Numbered from the stretch's first letter, positions 45,126 to 55,329 are shown. The stretch: DNA of 64,000 bases from Spiroplasma endosymbiont of Crioceris asparagi (GCF_964020035.1 NZ_OZ026475.1:310001-374000); one strand, 5' to 3'. Made by a program: numbers and translations. Notes: a model not told the origin generated them from the sequence alone.

Positions 45126-45866
45126 ATGAATAGTTTAATAAATGAAAAAATTATTGTTGAAATTGATGTGTTATCAGATCAAGTTCAACAAAACATTAAT
45201 GAGAATTTATTCTCAGCAGATTTAAAAGCACTTATCCAAACAAATAAAGAAGTGCTTTTAAGATATTTAGAAGTTGCTTTAAGAGAAAAAAATGCGATGT
45301 TAGAAAAACATCTATTTGAAATGAACTACTTTATTAAACATGTAACTTATATCGATGAAGTAGAAGCTCAAATTCAAAGAAAAAGATATGGATTAATGAA
45401 AATTTATAACTTGGTCGCAGGAAAAGGCGCAGCAGTTTCAATGATCAAACAAACTGAAGCACCGCAAATCCAAAAACCAATAGCTAATCCAGAACCAAGT
45501 ATCGAACAAGAACCAGTTGAAGCAGCAGTTGCAACAAATGTAAGATGGGACTTTAAAAAGAAACCAATTACAAAAGAAGGTTTAAAACGTATTGGTAAAA
45601 TTGAGTTAACTGAAATAGTTGCGGCAAAATTTAATATGCCAAAAACTAGAGCTAAAACATTCGTAACATTGATGTTTGAAGAAATTAGATTAAGTTTAGT
45701 TAATGACGAGCAAGTTTGACTAAATGACTTTGGGAACTTTTTAATTATTGATAAAGCTGAAAGAGAAGGATTTAATCCATCTACTGGTGAAAGATTGATC
45801 ATTCCAGCAACTCAAGTAGTTAAATTTAAAGCTTCTGCAAGAGTTAAAGAATCAATTAACAATTAA
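45126..45866 (+). CDS. HU/IHF-domain protein with novel N-terminal domain (first)
   Basis: This 246-residue protein. Residues about 157-246 are a complete HU fold: IGKIELTEIVAAKFNMPKTRAK, then VWLNDFGNFLII (usual v.l.gFG.F), FNPSTGERLIIPATQVVKFKAS and ARVKESI. Residues 1-110 form a helical domain I do not recognise (EVLLRYLEVALREKNAMLEKHLFEMN). A Pro/Glu/Ala linker (PEPSIEQEPVEAA) joins them. Likely nucleoid-binding with an added partner-binding module. It carries one rare TGG. rpsU follows after 18 nt. Confidence 0.8.
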
Positions 45867-45884
45867 GAAAAGGATGTGAGATAA

Positions 45885-46049
45885 ATGGCAAATATCATTG
45901 TGCACGAAGGCGAATCTATTGAAAAAGCATTAAAAAGGTTTCAAAAAGTTGCTTCTCAAAATAAAGCTGAAGCAAGAAAAAGAGAATACTTTTTAAGCAA
46001 AAAAGAAAAAAAAATCTACAAACAAAAAATGAACAAAAAACATAAATAA
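45885..46049 (+). CDS. rpsU: Ribosomal protein S21
   Basis: This 54-residue small-subunit protein binds near the 16S 3' end and aids initiation. Sequence starts MANIIVHEGESIEKALKRF and ends in a very basic helix (KKEKKIYKQKMNKKHK), typical of S21. AAGGATGTGAG supplies the ribosome site. It lies between two HU-domain fusion genes, an arrangement I have not seen described. Confidence 0.93.
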   Translation: MANIIVHEGESIEKALKRFQKVASQNKAEARKREYFLSKKEKKIYKQKMNKKHK

Positions 46050-46052
46050 TGG

Positions 46053-46083
46053 AGATTATTTTTTAAAATAATCTTTTTTTTAT
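46053..46083 (+). terminator. Terminator after rpsU
   Basis: A perfect AGATTATTTT/AAAATAATCT stem with a TT loop is followed by eight or more T. Confidence 0.85.
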
Positions 46084-46105
46084 ATTAAATATAGTTACTT
46101 TTATA

Positions 46106-46111
46106 TATAAT
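46106..46111 (+). promoter_or_regulatory. -10 element of the second HU-domain gene
   Basis: A perfect TATAAT lies 38 nt before the start codon, between the rpsU terminator and the gene. No clear -35. Confidence 0.4.
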
Positions 46112-46148
46112 ATTATTAATTAAACAATTAAACCAGGAGAAAAATATA

Positions 46149-46835
46149 ATGGCAAAAAAAACAAAACCAATGCAAGGACTTGTAAGTGACGGAATTGCCC
46201 CAAAAGCTAAATCAGGAAGTTTTGCTGAAAGACCAAAAATTTTAGAAGAATTCAATCAAAAGCAACAAAGAATTATTCAATCAAGACAAATGGGTGCTAT
46301 CAAAAAAGGTGAAGCTTCTAGAGATTCATTACCTGAAGGTGTAAAAAAATCAATTGAAAACAAAGAAAGAATTAGCGAAGTAATTAACATGGCTGGTGAA
46401 AACGATGTTGACTCAATTAAAGAAAGATATGCAATTGACAGAACACCATTAACAAGAGCTAAAGCAAAAAAAGTTAGAGATGAAAGATTAATTAAATTTG
46501 GTACTTCAGAAGATTCAAGAATGAAAAGAATTTATGATGATAACTTTGGAGTTTCTATTAAAAAACTTGAAATTGCTGAAAGAGCTGCAAGAGCAATGGG
46601 TGTAGAAGATCACAAATTAATTTCTAAAATTATTAACTTATTATTTGCAGAAATTAAATTAGCATTAATTAATGGAAATGAAGTTAATATTGCAGGGTTT
46701 GGGTCATTTAAAATTACAGTTATTAAAGCTCACCAATCAGTTAACTTGGCAACAGGAACTGAAATTTATATTCCAACTACTTCAGTAGTTAAATTTAAAG
46801 CTTCAAAAAATTTAAAAGACGCATTAGAAAAATAG
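46149..46835 (+). CDS. HU/IHF-domain protein with novel basic N-terminal domain (second)
   Basis: This 228-residue protein. Residues about 137-228 are HU-like: SIKKLEIAERAARAMGVEDHK, NEVNIAGFGSFKITV, then ATGTEIYIPTTSVVKFKAS and NLKDALEK. The DNA-intercalating arm lacks the usual RNP and reads HQSVNLATG. The first 130 residues are basic, low in hydrophobics and probably disordered (KSIENKERISEVINMAG, RTPLTRAKAKKVRDERL). AGGAG ribosome site. The HU core is shared with the gene at 45126, but the N-terminal domains are unrelated. Confidence 0.8.
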   Translation: MAKKTKPMQGLVSDGIAPKAKSGSFAERPKILEEFNQKQQRIIQSRQMGAIKKGEASRDSLPEGVKKSIENKERISEVINMAGENDVDSIKERYAIDRTPLTRAKAKKVRDERLIKFGTSEDSRMKRIYDDNFGVSIKKLEIAERAARAMGVEDHKLISKIINLLFAEIKLALINGNEVNIAGFGSFKITVIKAHQSVNLATGTEIYIPTTSVVKFKASKNLKDALEK

Positions 46836-46860
46836 TTTAAACTATTTTTTTTTTTTTTTT
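46828..46860 (+). terminator. Terminator with a 16-T run
   Basis: The palindrome AAATAGTTT/AAACTATTT overlaps the stop codon and runs into sixteen consecutive T. Confidence 0.8.
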
Positions 46861-46903
46861 CAAATTAATAAACAACTTAACGATGTATATATTGAGGCGA
46901 AAT

Positions 46904-47455
46904 ATGTACTTTTTAAAAGGAAAAATTATTGAAAAAATAAACAATAGAATTATAGTTGAAAACAATAACATTGGATATGAAGCAAGATGTTATGACAAAA
47001 TATCAGTTAATAAAAATATTGAATATCAATTTTATGTATATCAATACATTAATGAATTTAAACAAATTTTGTATTTTAGTTTGGACAAAAACTGTATTAA
47101 ATTTATTCAAATAGTTATGGACACGAAGGGTGTTGGACCAAAAATGATTAATGAACTTTTAACTAATTATTCTTATAAAGAAATAATTGAGTTTGTAAAA
47201 ATTGGAAATATTGAACCAATAGTTAATTTAAAATTTTTAAATCTTAATATTGTAAAAACTATTTTTTATAATTTAGGTAAGGATTTAGAAATTAAAAAAA
47301 CAACTCCGTTTCAAAAGAATATTATTAATTCTTTAATAAAAATGGGTTTTAACACAAATGATATATATTCTGCAGTTACCAACACTAAAAAAACAGTTAA
47401 TAGTGAAGAATATTTAAAATTAATTATTAACAAATTAAATACTTATGAACAATAA
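46904..47455 (+). CDS. ruvA: Holliday junction protein RuvA
   Basis: This 183-residue protein. N-terminal OB fold MYFLKGKIIEKINNRIIVENNNIGYEARC, a middle helix-hairpin-helix with DTKGVGPKMINELL near 73 (usual v.GiGpk.A...L), and a C-terminal RuvB-contacting domain (INSLIKMGFNTNDIYSAV). ATG 46904 is preferred over 46883 because GAGG sits 7 nt upstream and families start with M-(Y/I)-x-x-(L/I)-x-G. It overlaps ruvB by 11 nt. Confidence 0.93.
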   Translation: MYFLKGKIIEKINNRIIVENNNIGYEARCYDKISVNKNIEYQFYVYQYINEFKQILYFSLDKNCIKFIQIVMDTKGVGPKMINELLTNYSYKEIIEFVKIGNIEPIVNLKFLNLNIVKTIFYNLGKDLEIKKTTPFQKNIINSLIKMGFNTNDIYSAVTNTKKTVNSEEYLKLIINKLNTYEQ

Positions 47456-48377
47456 TTATTTTAGACCTAAAGCTTTTGCAGAATATATTGGTCAAAAAAA
47501 CATTATTAACTCTTTAAACATTTATATTCAAGCATCATTAAGAAGGGGGGAAAGCTTAGATCATATATTGTTTTATGGCGCTCCTGGATGTGGTAAAACT
47601 TCATTAGCATTTTTGATTGGAATTGAATTAGCATCAAAAGTAATTTTTTTGAATGGCCCAAATTTAAAAAAGACTTCTGATCTTATTAGTGTTTTAGCAA
47701 ATTTAAAAGAAAAAGAAATTGTATTTATCGATGAAATTCATGCAGTAGAACAAGATGTATTAGAAACGCTTTATCCTGCTATTGATGATAATAGAATCAG
47801 TCTTGTAATTGGTAAAGAATATAATTCGAAGGTTATTAATATTAAAATACCTAATTTTACTTTAATAGCAGCAACTACTGAGTTACATAAAATTCCTCAT
47901 CCATTAATGAGTAGGTTTTCAATTAGTTATTCTTTTGATGAATATAGTGTTGATGATATACAAAAGATTGTTGAACTAACTGCAAATAAATTAGGCTTAG
48001 AATTAAAACAAGAATGAATTACAGCGATTTCTCTTAACTGTAAAACTAATCCAAGAATTGCAATAAATTTATTAAAAAGAATTAACGATTATTTTATGAT
48101 TCTAAATGAAAGAGAAAAAGATATTCAAAACATAATGAACAAAATTGGAATATTTAACTTAGGGTTGACTCGAGATGATATAAAATATTTAAAAACATTG
48201 GTTGATTTTACAAGTCTAGGTCTAGAATCTTTATCTCAAATTTTAAACATTCCTAAAAATACTATTTTAAATAATATCGAACCATTTTTATTAAAAGAAA
48301 ATTTCATAATTCGAACTAGTAAGGGAAGAAAACTTACAAATAAGGGAATAAATTATATTAATAGTTTGTATAATTAA
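47445..48377 (+). CDS. ruvB: Holliday junction helicase RuvB
   Basis: This 310-residue AAA+ motor drives branch migration with RuvA. It starts with RPKAFAEYIGQKNI (usual RP..l.e.iGQ). Walker A GAPGCGKTSLA near 46, IVFIDEIHAV near 97 (Walker B), sensor 1 FTLIAATTE near 146, LMSRFS (Arg finger), NPRIAINLLKRI, and a C-terminal winged helix. Slightly shorter than Bacillus RuvB (334). Confidence 0.95.
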
Positions 48378-48398
48378 ATTAAAGATAAAGGTGATGTG

Positions 48399-48992
48399 AT
48401 GAAAAAAAGAAAAATTAAAAAAGAAAAAAACATTCTTTTTTTGAACTACTTTAAGCCATCCATATATATCCAAAACTATAAAAGTATAAACTTAAACTCT
48501 TTGAAAAATAATGGAATAAAATTAATTTTGTGTGACATGGATAACACACTAATTTCTTTTGGTGAACGTCTTCCATCAATTGATGTTGTTAACTTTATAA
48601 ATAACGTAAAAAAAATGGGAATTGAATTTGTATTGTTTTCTAATAACATAAAAAGTAGAGTAGAAAACTTTGCCAAAAAAGCAGGAATTGATAATTATTT
48701 TTGAGATTGTCGAAAGCCATTAATTGGAAAAATGAAAATAATTGATAATCTTTTTAATTTTAATAGAGATGAAATGATTTTTATTGGTGATCAATTAATC
48801 ACTGATATATTTTTTGCCAATAGATGTCATATAAAAAGTATTTTAGTTACACCACTAAAACGTAGTGAAGATGAAAATAAATTTATAAAATTTTTAGAAA
48901 ATAAAATTTTAAAAAAACTTGAACAAAAAAATATTATTCATGAAGGTTTTTATACTGATTCAGAACTAACAGAATCATATGAAATATTATAG
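48399..48992 (+). CDS. YqeG family HAD phosphatase
   Basis: This 197-residue HAD IIIA phosphatase. Start ATG 48399 follows AAAGGTGAT. Motif I ILCDMDNTLISFG near 43 (nucleophile Asp), motif II FVLFSNN near 82, KPLIGKM, and motif III/IV FIGDQLITDIFFANR near 127. The N-terminal FLNYFKPSIYIQNYKSIN matches the YqeG start (P....~~~i.~i). YqeG-like enzymes act on phosphatidylglycerol phosphate in some lineages; the activity here is unproven. Confidence 0.9.
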
Positions 48993-49005
48993 TTATATCT
49001 TGTTA

Positions 49006-49034
49006 TTGTAAGTAATAAATTAATATGCTATAAA
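49006..49034 (+). promoter_or_regulatory. Promoter of the DUF896-tkt-yneF unit
   Basis: TTGTAA (49006-49011), a 17-nt spacer, then TGCTATAAA with an extended -10. One of the clearest promoters in the window. Confidence 0.6.
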
Positions 49035-49053
49035 TAAATAAAAGGTCATAAAT

Positions 49054-49218
49054 ATGGATAAAATTATTGAAAGAATTAATGAACTTGTTTTAATTGCAAA
49101 ACAAAGAGAATTAACCAAAGAAGAAATTGCAGAAAGAGATAATTTAAGAAAAGAATTTATTAAAAATTTTAAAGAAAATTTTGAGAATGAATTAAAAAGA
49201 ATTAAATTTAAAGATTAA
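49054..49218 (+). CDS. DUF896 (YnzC) family protein
   Basis: This 54-residue helical-hairpin protein. IIERINELVLIAKQRELTKEEIAERDNLRKEFIKNFKENF matches the family core (InrIneLakK.k..gLT.eE..Eq..LR.eYl..fr..f), the diagnostic LT-x-E-E and LR-x-E-(Y/F). The family's function is unknown; some members are in SOS operons. It precedes tkt in the same transcript. Confidence 0.9.
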   Translation: MDKIIERINELVLIAKQRELTKEEIAERDNLRKEFIKNFKENFENELKRIKFKD

Positions 49219-49255
49219 TTCTTTTTTTAATTAAAATAATAGTGGAGAAAAAAAT

Positions 49256-51199
49256 ATGGATTTAAAAAATATAACAGCTTTAAAAATTTTAGGAATTGAT
49301 GCAATAAACAAGGCAAACTCAGGTCACCCTGGAATTGTATTGGGAGCTGCACCAATTATTTATGCACTTTTAAAAGATCACTTAAACATTACACCTAAAA
49401 ATAGTAAATGAATTAATCGAGATAGATTTGTTTTATCTGCAGGACACGGGAGTGCTTTATTATATTCAACGCTTCATTTGAGTGGTTTTAATATTAGTAT
49501 TGAAGATCTTAAAAATTTTAGACAATTGAATTCTAAAACTCCTGGTCATCCCGAGTATAAACACACAGATGGAGTTGAGTGTACAACAGGTCCTTTAGGT
49601 CAAGGAATTGGAATGGGTGTAGGAATGGCTGTTGCTGAAGCTCATCTTTCTAGCAAATACAATAAAATAATTGATCATTACACATATGTTCTTTGTGGTG
49701 ATGGTGATTTACAAGAAGGTTTATCTTATGAGGCAATTTCTTTTGCTGGAAGACAAAAACTTAATAAATTAATTTTATTGCATGATTCAAACAACATTCA
49801 ATTAGATTCACCAGTTAAAGATGTTCAAACAGAAGATTTACATAAAAGATTTGAAGCATCTAATTGAAATACAATTCTTGTTAAAAATGGCGATGATTGA
49901 AAAGCAATTAGTAAAGCGATAGGTGAGGCTAAACTTGCAAATAAACCAACATATATTGAAGTTAAGACAGTTATTGGCGCTGGAGCCACTAACGAGGGTA
50001 CAACTAAGGTTCATGGTGCACCTTTAGGAAAAGATATTGAAACAGTTAAAAAAAATCTAAATTGAACAAATGCTGAATTTGAAATTGAAAAAGATGTTTA
50101 TAATTCTTATTCACAAATTATGAACGAAAAAGAAGTTAAATATTTAGAATGACATAAACAATTTAATTCATTGGATGAAAAAATCAAAAATGAGATTACA
50201 AATAATTTTAATCAAAAATGAGACGTTGATAAAAAAGATATTATGAAACTTATTAAAGGTGAAACTCAAGCAACAAGAGTTTCTTCTGGAAATGTAATGA
50301 ACTATTTAACTGCCAAACTACCAATGATTGGTGGAAGTGCAGATTTATGTGAATCAACTAAAATTAAAGGACCAGATGGTAATTTTGATATAGATAACAG
50401 ATCTGGAAGAAATATTATGTACGGTGTTAGAGAATTTGCGATGGCATCAATCAATAATGGTGTTGCATTGCATGGTGGACTATTACCATTCGCTGCTGGT
50501 TTCTTTGTATTTTCAGATTATATGAAACCAGCCATTCGTTTATCAGCACTTCAACAAATTCAAACTTTATATGTATTTACTCATGATTCAATTGGTGTTG
50601 GAGAAGATGGCCCAACTCATCAACCAATTGAACAGTTAGCAATGCTAAGAGCAATTCCAAATTTAAAAGTCTTTAGACCAGCTGATATGCATGAAACTAT
50701 TGCTGCATATATTGCTGCACTTGAATACAAAAATGGTCCATCAGTAATTGTTTGTACAAGACAAAATTTAGAAGAATTAAATCATGGTAAAGATTTCATT
50801 AAAGATGTAAAAAAGGGAGCATATATTATTTCAGAAGATAAAAATTCTAATGTAACAATTATTGCTACCGGTAGTGAAGTTAAATTAGCGCTAGATGTAA
50901 AAAATAAGTTAAATAATGAAAACATTAACGCTAAAGTGGTTTCAATGCCCTGTGTTGAAAATTATGAAGAACAATCTTTAGGTTATAAAGATGCAATTAT
51001 TGACAAAAATTCAAATATTTTTACAATTGAATTAGGTACAACATTTGGTTGGGAAAAATATTCTTTTAGAAATGGTAAATCATTTGGATGAAATAAATTT
51101 GGTTTTTCTGCGCCATTTGGAGATATACTAAAACATATAGGTTTTAATGCAGAAACAATTTCAAAAGAAATAATTGAGAAATTGAGGGGGAATAAATAA
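49256..51199 (+). CDS. tkt: Transketolase
   Basis: This 647-residue thiamine diphosphate enzyme links glycolysis to pentose phosphates. [14 protein letters not shown] near 21 (usual sGHpG), [16 protein letters not shown] near 60, [16 protein letters not shown] near 112, cofactor motif [13 protein letters not shown] near 151, and the C-terminal half [20 protein letters not shown] near 443. GGAG ribosome site. Contains one TGG Trp (FGWEKYS). yneF starts on its stop codon. Confidence 0.96.
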
Positions 51200-51414
51200 T
51201 GGAATGATGAGCAGTTTTAATCCTTGGGATTTTATTATTAATATTAGGTGGAATTATAGGATTTTTTATTACAAGAAAAATGATCACTAAACAAATTAAA
51301 GAAAATCCACCAATAACTGAAAACCAAATTAGAGCAATGTATCTAAGTATGGGAAGAAAACCTTCAGAAGTAGATATTAAAAGAACAATGAATGCTTTCA
51401 AAAAAGCAAAATAA
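51199..51414 (+). CDS. YneF (UPF0154) membrane protein
   Basis: This 71-residue protein with one N-terminal helix (about 4-25), then RKMITKQIKENPPITENQIRAMYLSMGRKPSEVDIKRTMNAFKK. The segment ENPPI.E..ir.MM..MGrkPSe.ki is the UPF0154 signature. Function unknown. It starts on the last base of the tkt stop (TAATG), the same tkt-yneF neighbourhood seen in Bacillus. Confidence 0.92.
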
Positions 51415-51443
51415 AATTGGATTACTTATCCAATTTTTTTTCT
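51414..51443. terminator. Shared terminator of yneF and plsY
   Basis: An AAATTGGAT/ATCCAATTT stem with a TACTT loop then T-rich tract starts in the yneF stop codon and contains the convergent plsY stop codon in its loop. Confidence 0.8.
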
Positions 51444-52225
51444 TTCATTTTTTGTCTTCAAGTTAATCAAGATGGTTCTGTACCATTTAATAATCTTTTA
51501 ATGTTTGTTTTATGTTTAACAATGACAACTAAACCACACAATGTTATTAAAATGTTATTTAAAATATAACTATCTAATTGAAAATCATTATTTATATTTA
51601 AAAAATGTTTAATTCTTATATGATTAAATATATTAGTGACAAAATCTTTTTCAAAATAAGCAGCTAGGTTAGCAGCTTTAGAATTAAATTTTCAAATTAA
51701 ATTACTATCAACGTTTGCAAAACCATTTAAGATTGGTATTCAAATTAATATAGCTAATATAATTACACTTGCAATTCCTGAAAAACTTATTTTATTAATT
51801 GTTAGTGTTAATATTCATCAAATTATAATAAATAAGAATGAAAAATATCAATTTACAATAAATAATAATGCAGAAAAAGAAGATACTCCTTTACCACCTT
51901 TAAATTTATTAAAGATCGGATAGATATGACCAATAAAGCAAAATACACAGGGAATAATAACACTTGTTCCATAAAACAATGGTGAGTTAATTAAAGAAAA
52001 CCCCAATGCAATAAATGCTGTAACAAATATTTTAGAATAATCCAATAAGAAAACTCCAAATCCTCATCACTTACCAATAACACGAGAAGCGTTGGTTGCT
52101 CCTAAATTACCACTACCATAATCTTCAAGATTTTTGCTTGTTTTTAAATAAACTATAATTTTTCCAAACAATAAACTTCCAATGCAATAACCAATAACTG
52201 AGGCAATAAAATTTCCTAAATACAT
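51422..52225 (-). CDS. plsY: Acyl-phosphate:glycerol-3-phosphate acyltransferase
   Basis: This 267-residue integral membrane enzyme performs the first step of phospholipid synthesis. Start behind AGGAG. Three signature loops are present: GSLLFGKI then EDYGSGNLGATNASRVIGKWWG near 37-54, and FNKFKGGKGVSSF near 107-119. Five or more helices. It is longer than the usual 190-220 residues: an extra hydrophilic segment (about 175-225, FNSKAANLAAYFEKDFV) precedes the last helix. Confidence 0.94.
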
Positions 52226-52251
52226 TAATACTCCTTTATTTTTTATACATA

Positions 52252-52257
52252 TATAAT
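52252..52257 (+). promoter_or_regulatory. -10 element upstream of the 52286 operon
   Basis: A perfect TATAAT lies in the 60-nt divergent gap between plsY and the following operon; a TATAAA on the minus strand just beside it could serve plsY. Confidence 0.4.
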
Positions 52258-52285
52258 ATACAATAATTTTATAAAAAGGTTTTAT

Positions 52286-52591
52286 ATGATAAAAAATATT
52301 CACACATTAAATTTTGAAGAAGTTAAATTGCAACTGTCAGAAGTTGAAAAAAAATTAACACAAGCAAATCAAGATGAAAAAAAAGAAGAGCAACGTAAAC
52401 GTAAGGGTTTGTATTGATGATTTTTATTTCCCATTTTTGGTTGAATAATTTTTGGAATGATTTTAACAAGAAGAGGTCAAACTGAATATTATCAAGGAAA
52501 ATTAAATAATATTAAAATGAATATTCTTGAATTAGAATTAGATAAAATTTTATTAAAAAAAAGATTGGGTGAGTTAAATGGACAAGAATAA
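52286..52591 (+). CDS. Small coiled-coil membrane protein, unknown
   Basis: This 101-residue protein starts at ATG 52286 with AAAAAGG upstream. A charged coiled coil (residues 8-42) is followed by a hydrophobic hairpin GLYWWFLFPIFGWIIFGMIL (44-63) and a second coiled coil (70-98). Two TGA Trp in tandem. No family recognised. It overlaps the riboflavin kinase gene by 14 nt, so the two are cotranslated. Confidence 0.65.
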
Positions 52592-52988
52592 ATTATTGCT
52601 AGAAAATAAATTTGATGAATACGTAGAATTAATAGGTGAATATTTTGCTATTGAAGATGTTGTAGTTAGAGGTTTACAAATTGGCAAAACAATTGGTTAT
52701 CCAACAATTAATTTTTTAATAAAAGAAGAATTACCATTACAATGTGCATCATTTAAATCTGATGTTTATTATAATGGTCAAAAGTATATTGGTTATAGTT
52801 GTTATTGAAAAAATCAAAATCAACAAATTATGTTTGAAACATATATTATGAATTTTTCTCAAGATGTTTATGGAGAAACAATTAAAGTTGTTCCTCGAAA
52901 ATTTATTAGCATGAATATTAAAGCTAAAAATTTAGAAGAGGTTAAAGCTAAAATTACCAAAGATATTGAGAAGGCAAAAGAATGATAA
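52578..52988 (+). CDS. Stand-alone riboflavin kinase
   Basis: This 136-residue protein. VVVRGLQIGKTIGYPTINFLIKE (31-53) is the ATP/Mg motif of riboflavin kinase (usual G.v..G...GR.lGfPTaNl). YIGYSCY takes the place of G..niG, and FETYIMNFSQDVYGETIKVVPRKFI near 88-112 is the catalytic-Glu region (usual .E.hll.f..dlYG..i.v.f..fiR). Usually this is the C-terminal half of RibF, whose N-terminal half is at 34337. It makes FMN from riboflavin. nfo starts 7 nt before its stop. Confidence 0.82.
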
Positions 52989-53860
52989 AAAAAGTTTTAC
53001 TAGGATCACATGTGTCTATGACTTCAACAAATAAATATTTAATTGGCTCTTTAGAAGAAGCTTTGAGTTATGGTGCGAATACATTCATGATTTACACAGG
53101 ACCTCCACAAAACTTTCGACGAACAGCAATTGAAAAATTAAATGTTGTTGAATTTAAACAAAAATTAATTGAAGCAAATATTGATATTAAAAATTTGGTA
53201 GTTCACGCTCCTTACATAATTAATTTAGGAAACACAATCAAAGAACAAACATTTAATTTTAGTGTTGAAGCATTAATAAGTGAAATTCAACGAGTGGGAC
53301 AAATTGGGATTAGAAAATTAGTATTACATCCTGGGGCTAGTGTTGGTGGTGAAATATCAAAATCACTTGATTCTTTAGTTAAAGGTTTAAATCTTGCTCT
53401 TGAGCAAACTAAAGGTATTGATGTAATTATTGCTTTAGAAACCATGAGTGGAAAGGGCAGTGAAATTTGTATCAACTTTGATCAAATGAAATATGTTATT
53501 GACAAGGTAAATGATCAATCAAGAGTTGGTGTGTGTTTTGATACTTGCCATTTAAATGATGCGGGTTATGATATAAAAAATAATTTTGAAACAATACTTG
53601 ATGAATTTAATGAAAAAATTGGTTTAGATAAACTACAAGTTGTGCATTTAAATGATTCAAAAAATGGTATAGGTTCACATAAGGATCGTCATGAGAATAT
53701 TGGCAAAGGTTTAATTGGTTTAGATGCTTTAGCAAAAATTTTGCATCATGATAAACTAAATAACATACCTTTCATTTTAGAGACACCGTGAATTGAGAAT
53801 AAAACTAAGGCTCCATACAAAGAAGAAATAAATTTACTATTAAAAAATAATAAGTTATAA
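52982..53860 (+). CDS. nfo: Endonuclease IV
   Basis: This 292-residue zinc-dependent AP endonuclease for base-excision repair. LGSHVSMTS near 6, FMIYTGPPQNF, LVVHAPYIINLG near 64, LVLHPGASVGG near 106, IALETMSGKGSEIC near 144, VGVCFDTCHLNDAGYD near 178, VVHLNDSKNGIGSHKDRHENIGKG near 218 and ILETPWI near 268 provide all metal ligands. Length matches the family. Confidence 0.96.
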
Positions 53861-53880
53861 TTTTATAAGGAAAAGACAAC

Positions 53881-54897
53881 ATGAAAAAATTATTCAAATT
53901 ATTATCTATAACAGCAATTGGCGGAATGAGTACAGCTGCTATCATTTCTTGTGTTCGTCCATATTCTTATTCTTTTGATGCAAAAGACTTAAAATCAATA
54001 TCAAGAGCCTGAAATGATCAACTGGGTAACATGGTTACTTTTTATGCTAATGAAATTGATTCAAGCGATTTTTCTGCAAAACCAAGCAAAAACAATATAA
54101 TAGATTTTATTAAAATGAATATTAATGTAGCAATTAATGATCAAAATAGCAAAGTTAATTTAAATAAATTTTTGGAAAATGACAATACAAAATTTAGATT
54201 TTATAAAAACAAAGAAGATGTGATGGGTTATAACATAGAAGGTGTTGAACATTTATTAGATAGAAAAGTTATTTGATTTGATATTTCTGATGGAAAAACT
54301 TCAACTAGTAAAATGCAATTAAACATAGATGCGCAAAAAAACAAGGTTAGTTATTTTGCAATTAAAAATTTTGATGATAACAATCATGGCATGGACTATA
54401 TAACTTATTTAGTAAATAAAAATAAAAACTTTGTTGTAAATATAGATACATCAAAAATTTATTTAAATGATTATATTGAAAAAAATGGACTAGGTGATGA
54501 TCAAACAAAAGAAGATCTTTGTAGATTAGTTTATGAAGATATTAGAACTAAAATTTATAGTGCAATAAAAAATGAATTATTTAATAATGGAACAACTCCT
54601 CAAATTGTAAATTCACCTGTTAATTATTTTGGATCAATTAAAAACACTTCTTCTATAGAAGATTATTTAACAAATTATAATGGTAGGGGTTTTGAACAAG
54701 GTGATGAACAATCACAAGCAATAAGTTTTGTCACAAAACTTACAAACGGTTCAAAACCAAGTCTTAAAAATGCCACTATTCATAAATGACATTATTCATT
54801 ATTATTAAAAGATGACATAAATGATCATTTGAATGATGATAAATTTGTTGATGATGATTCACAAACTCCAAACAGCATTTTATTAAATTTTTATTAA
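53881..54897 (+). CDS. Lipoprotein, unknown
   Basis: This 338-residue secreted protein is anchored by a lipid. Signal MKKLFKLLSITAIGGMSTAAIISC; the lipobox AIISC puts the modified Cys at residue 24. The mature part is hydrophilic, rich in Asn/Asp/Lys and has no repeats I can see. YLVNKNKNFVVNIDTSKIYLNDYI and a C-terminal Asp run (DDKFVDDDS) stand out. In mollicutes such lipoproteins are surface antigens or substrate-binding proteins. No transporter is adjacent, so the role is open. Confidence 0.85.
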
Positions 54898-54915
54898 AAA
54901 CAAAAAAGGAAAACT

Positions 54916-55305
54916 ATGGCCAGTAAAATTGAAGTTAGAGAAGGTGTAGTTCAATTATTATATAGATACTATCTTTTAGAATTAAATAAAAATACCTTAA
55001 AACAGGAAGTGCTTGATAATTTTCAAGTAGATTTTTTTAATGAAAAAGATAATCTTAATATGTTAGATTTGATTAATGAATTAGAAAAAATTGAAAGTCA
55101 CTTAAGTAGTAAGTTAAATAAATCATGAAGTTGAGAGCGTTTAGCCCCAGTTGCTAGAGCTATATTGGTAAATGGTTATTTTGAAATTAATTATTTGAAT
55201 GTTTCAAAAGCAATTGTTATCGATAAATCAATGGATATTTTAAGAAAATATATTCCTACAACTGATCCAAAATTTATCAATGCTATTCTAGATGAAAAAA
55301 AATAG
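54916..55305 (+). CDS. nusB: Transcription antitermination factor NusB
   Basis: This 129-residue all-helical protein acts with NusA and S10 on rRNA operons. IEVREGVVQLLYRYYLLE near 5-22 (usual R..alq.LY..e), SWERLAPVARAILVNGYFEINY near 75 (usual w...Rl....raiLrla.yEl.y), then SKAIVIDKSMDILRKYIPTTDPKFINAILD matches the end helices (usual iNEaveLak.y......~FvNgvLd). AAAGGAAA ribosome site. Confidence 0.9.
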
Positions 55306-55319
55306 TAGATATACTATTT
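55300..55319 (+). promoter_or_regulatory. Hairpin between nusB and xseA
   Basis: An AAATAGTA/TACTATTT stem with a GATA loop contains the nusB stop codon and ends directly before the AGGAG ribosome site of xseA. No T-run follows, so it is probably not a terminator. Confidence 0.4.
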
Positions 55320-55329
55320 AGGAGATCAT

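Noticed and set aside
46883-46903. Earlier ruvA start at ATG 46883
   Set aside because: No ribosome site before it, whereas ATG 46904 has GAGG at good spacing and gives the conserved RuvA N-terminus.
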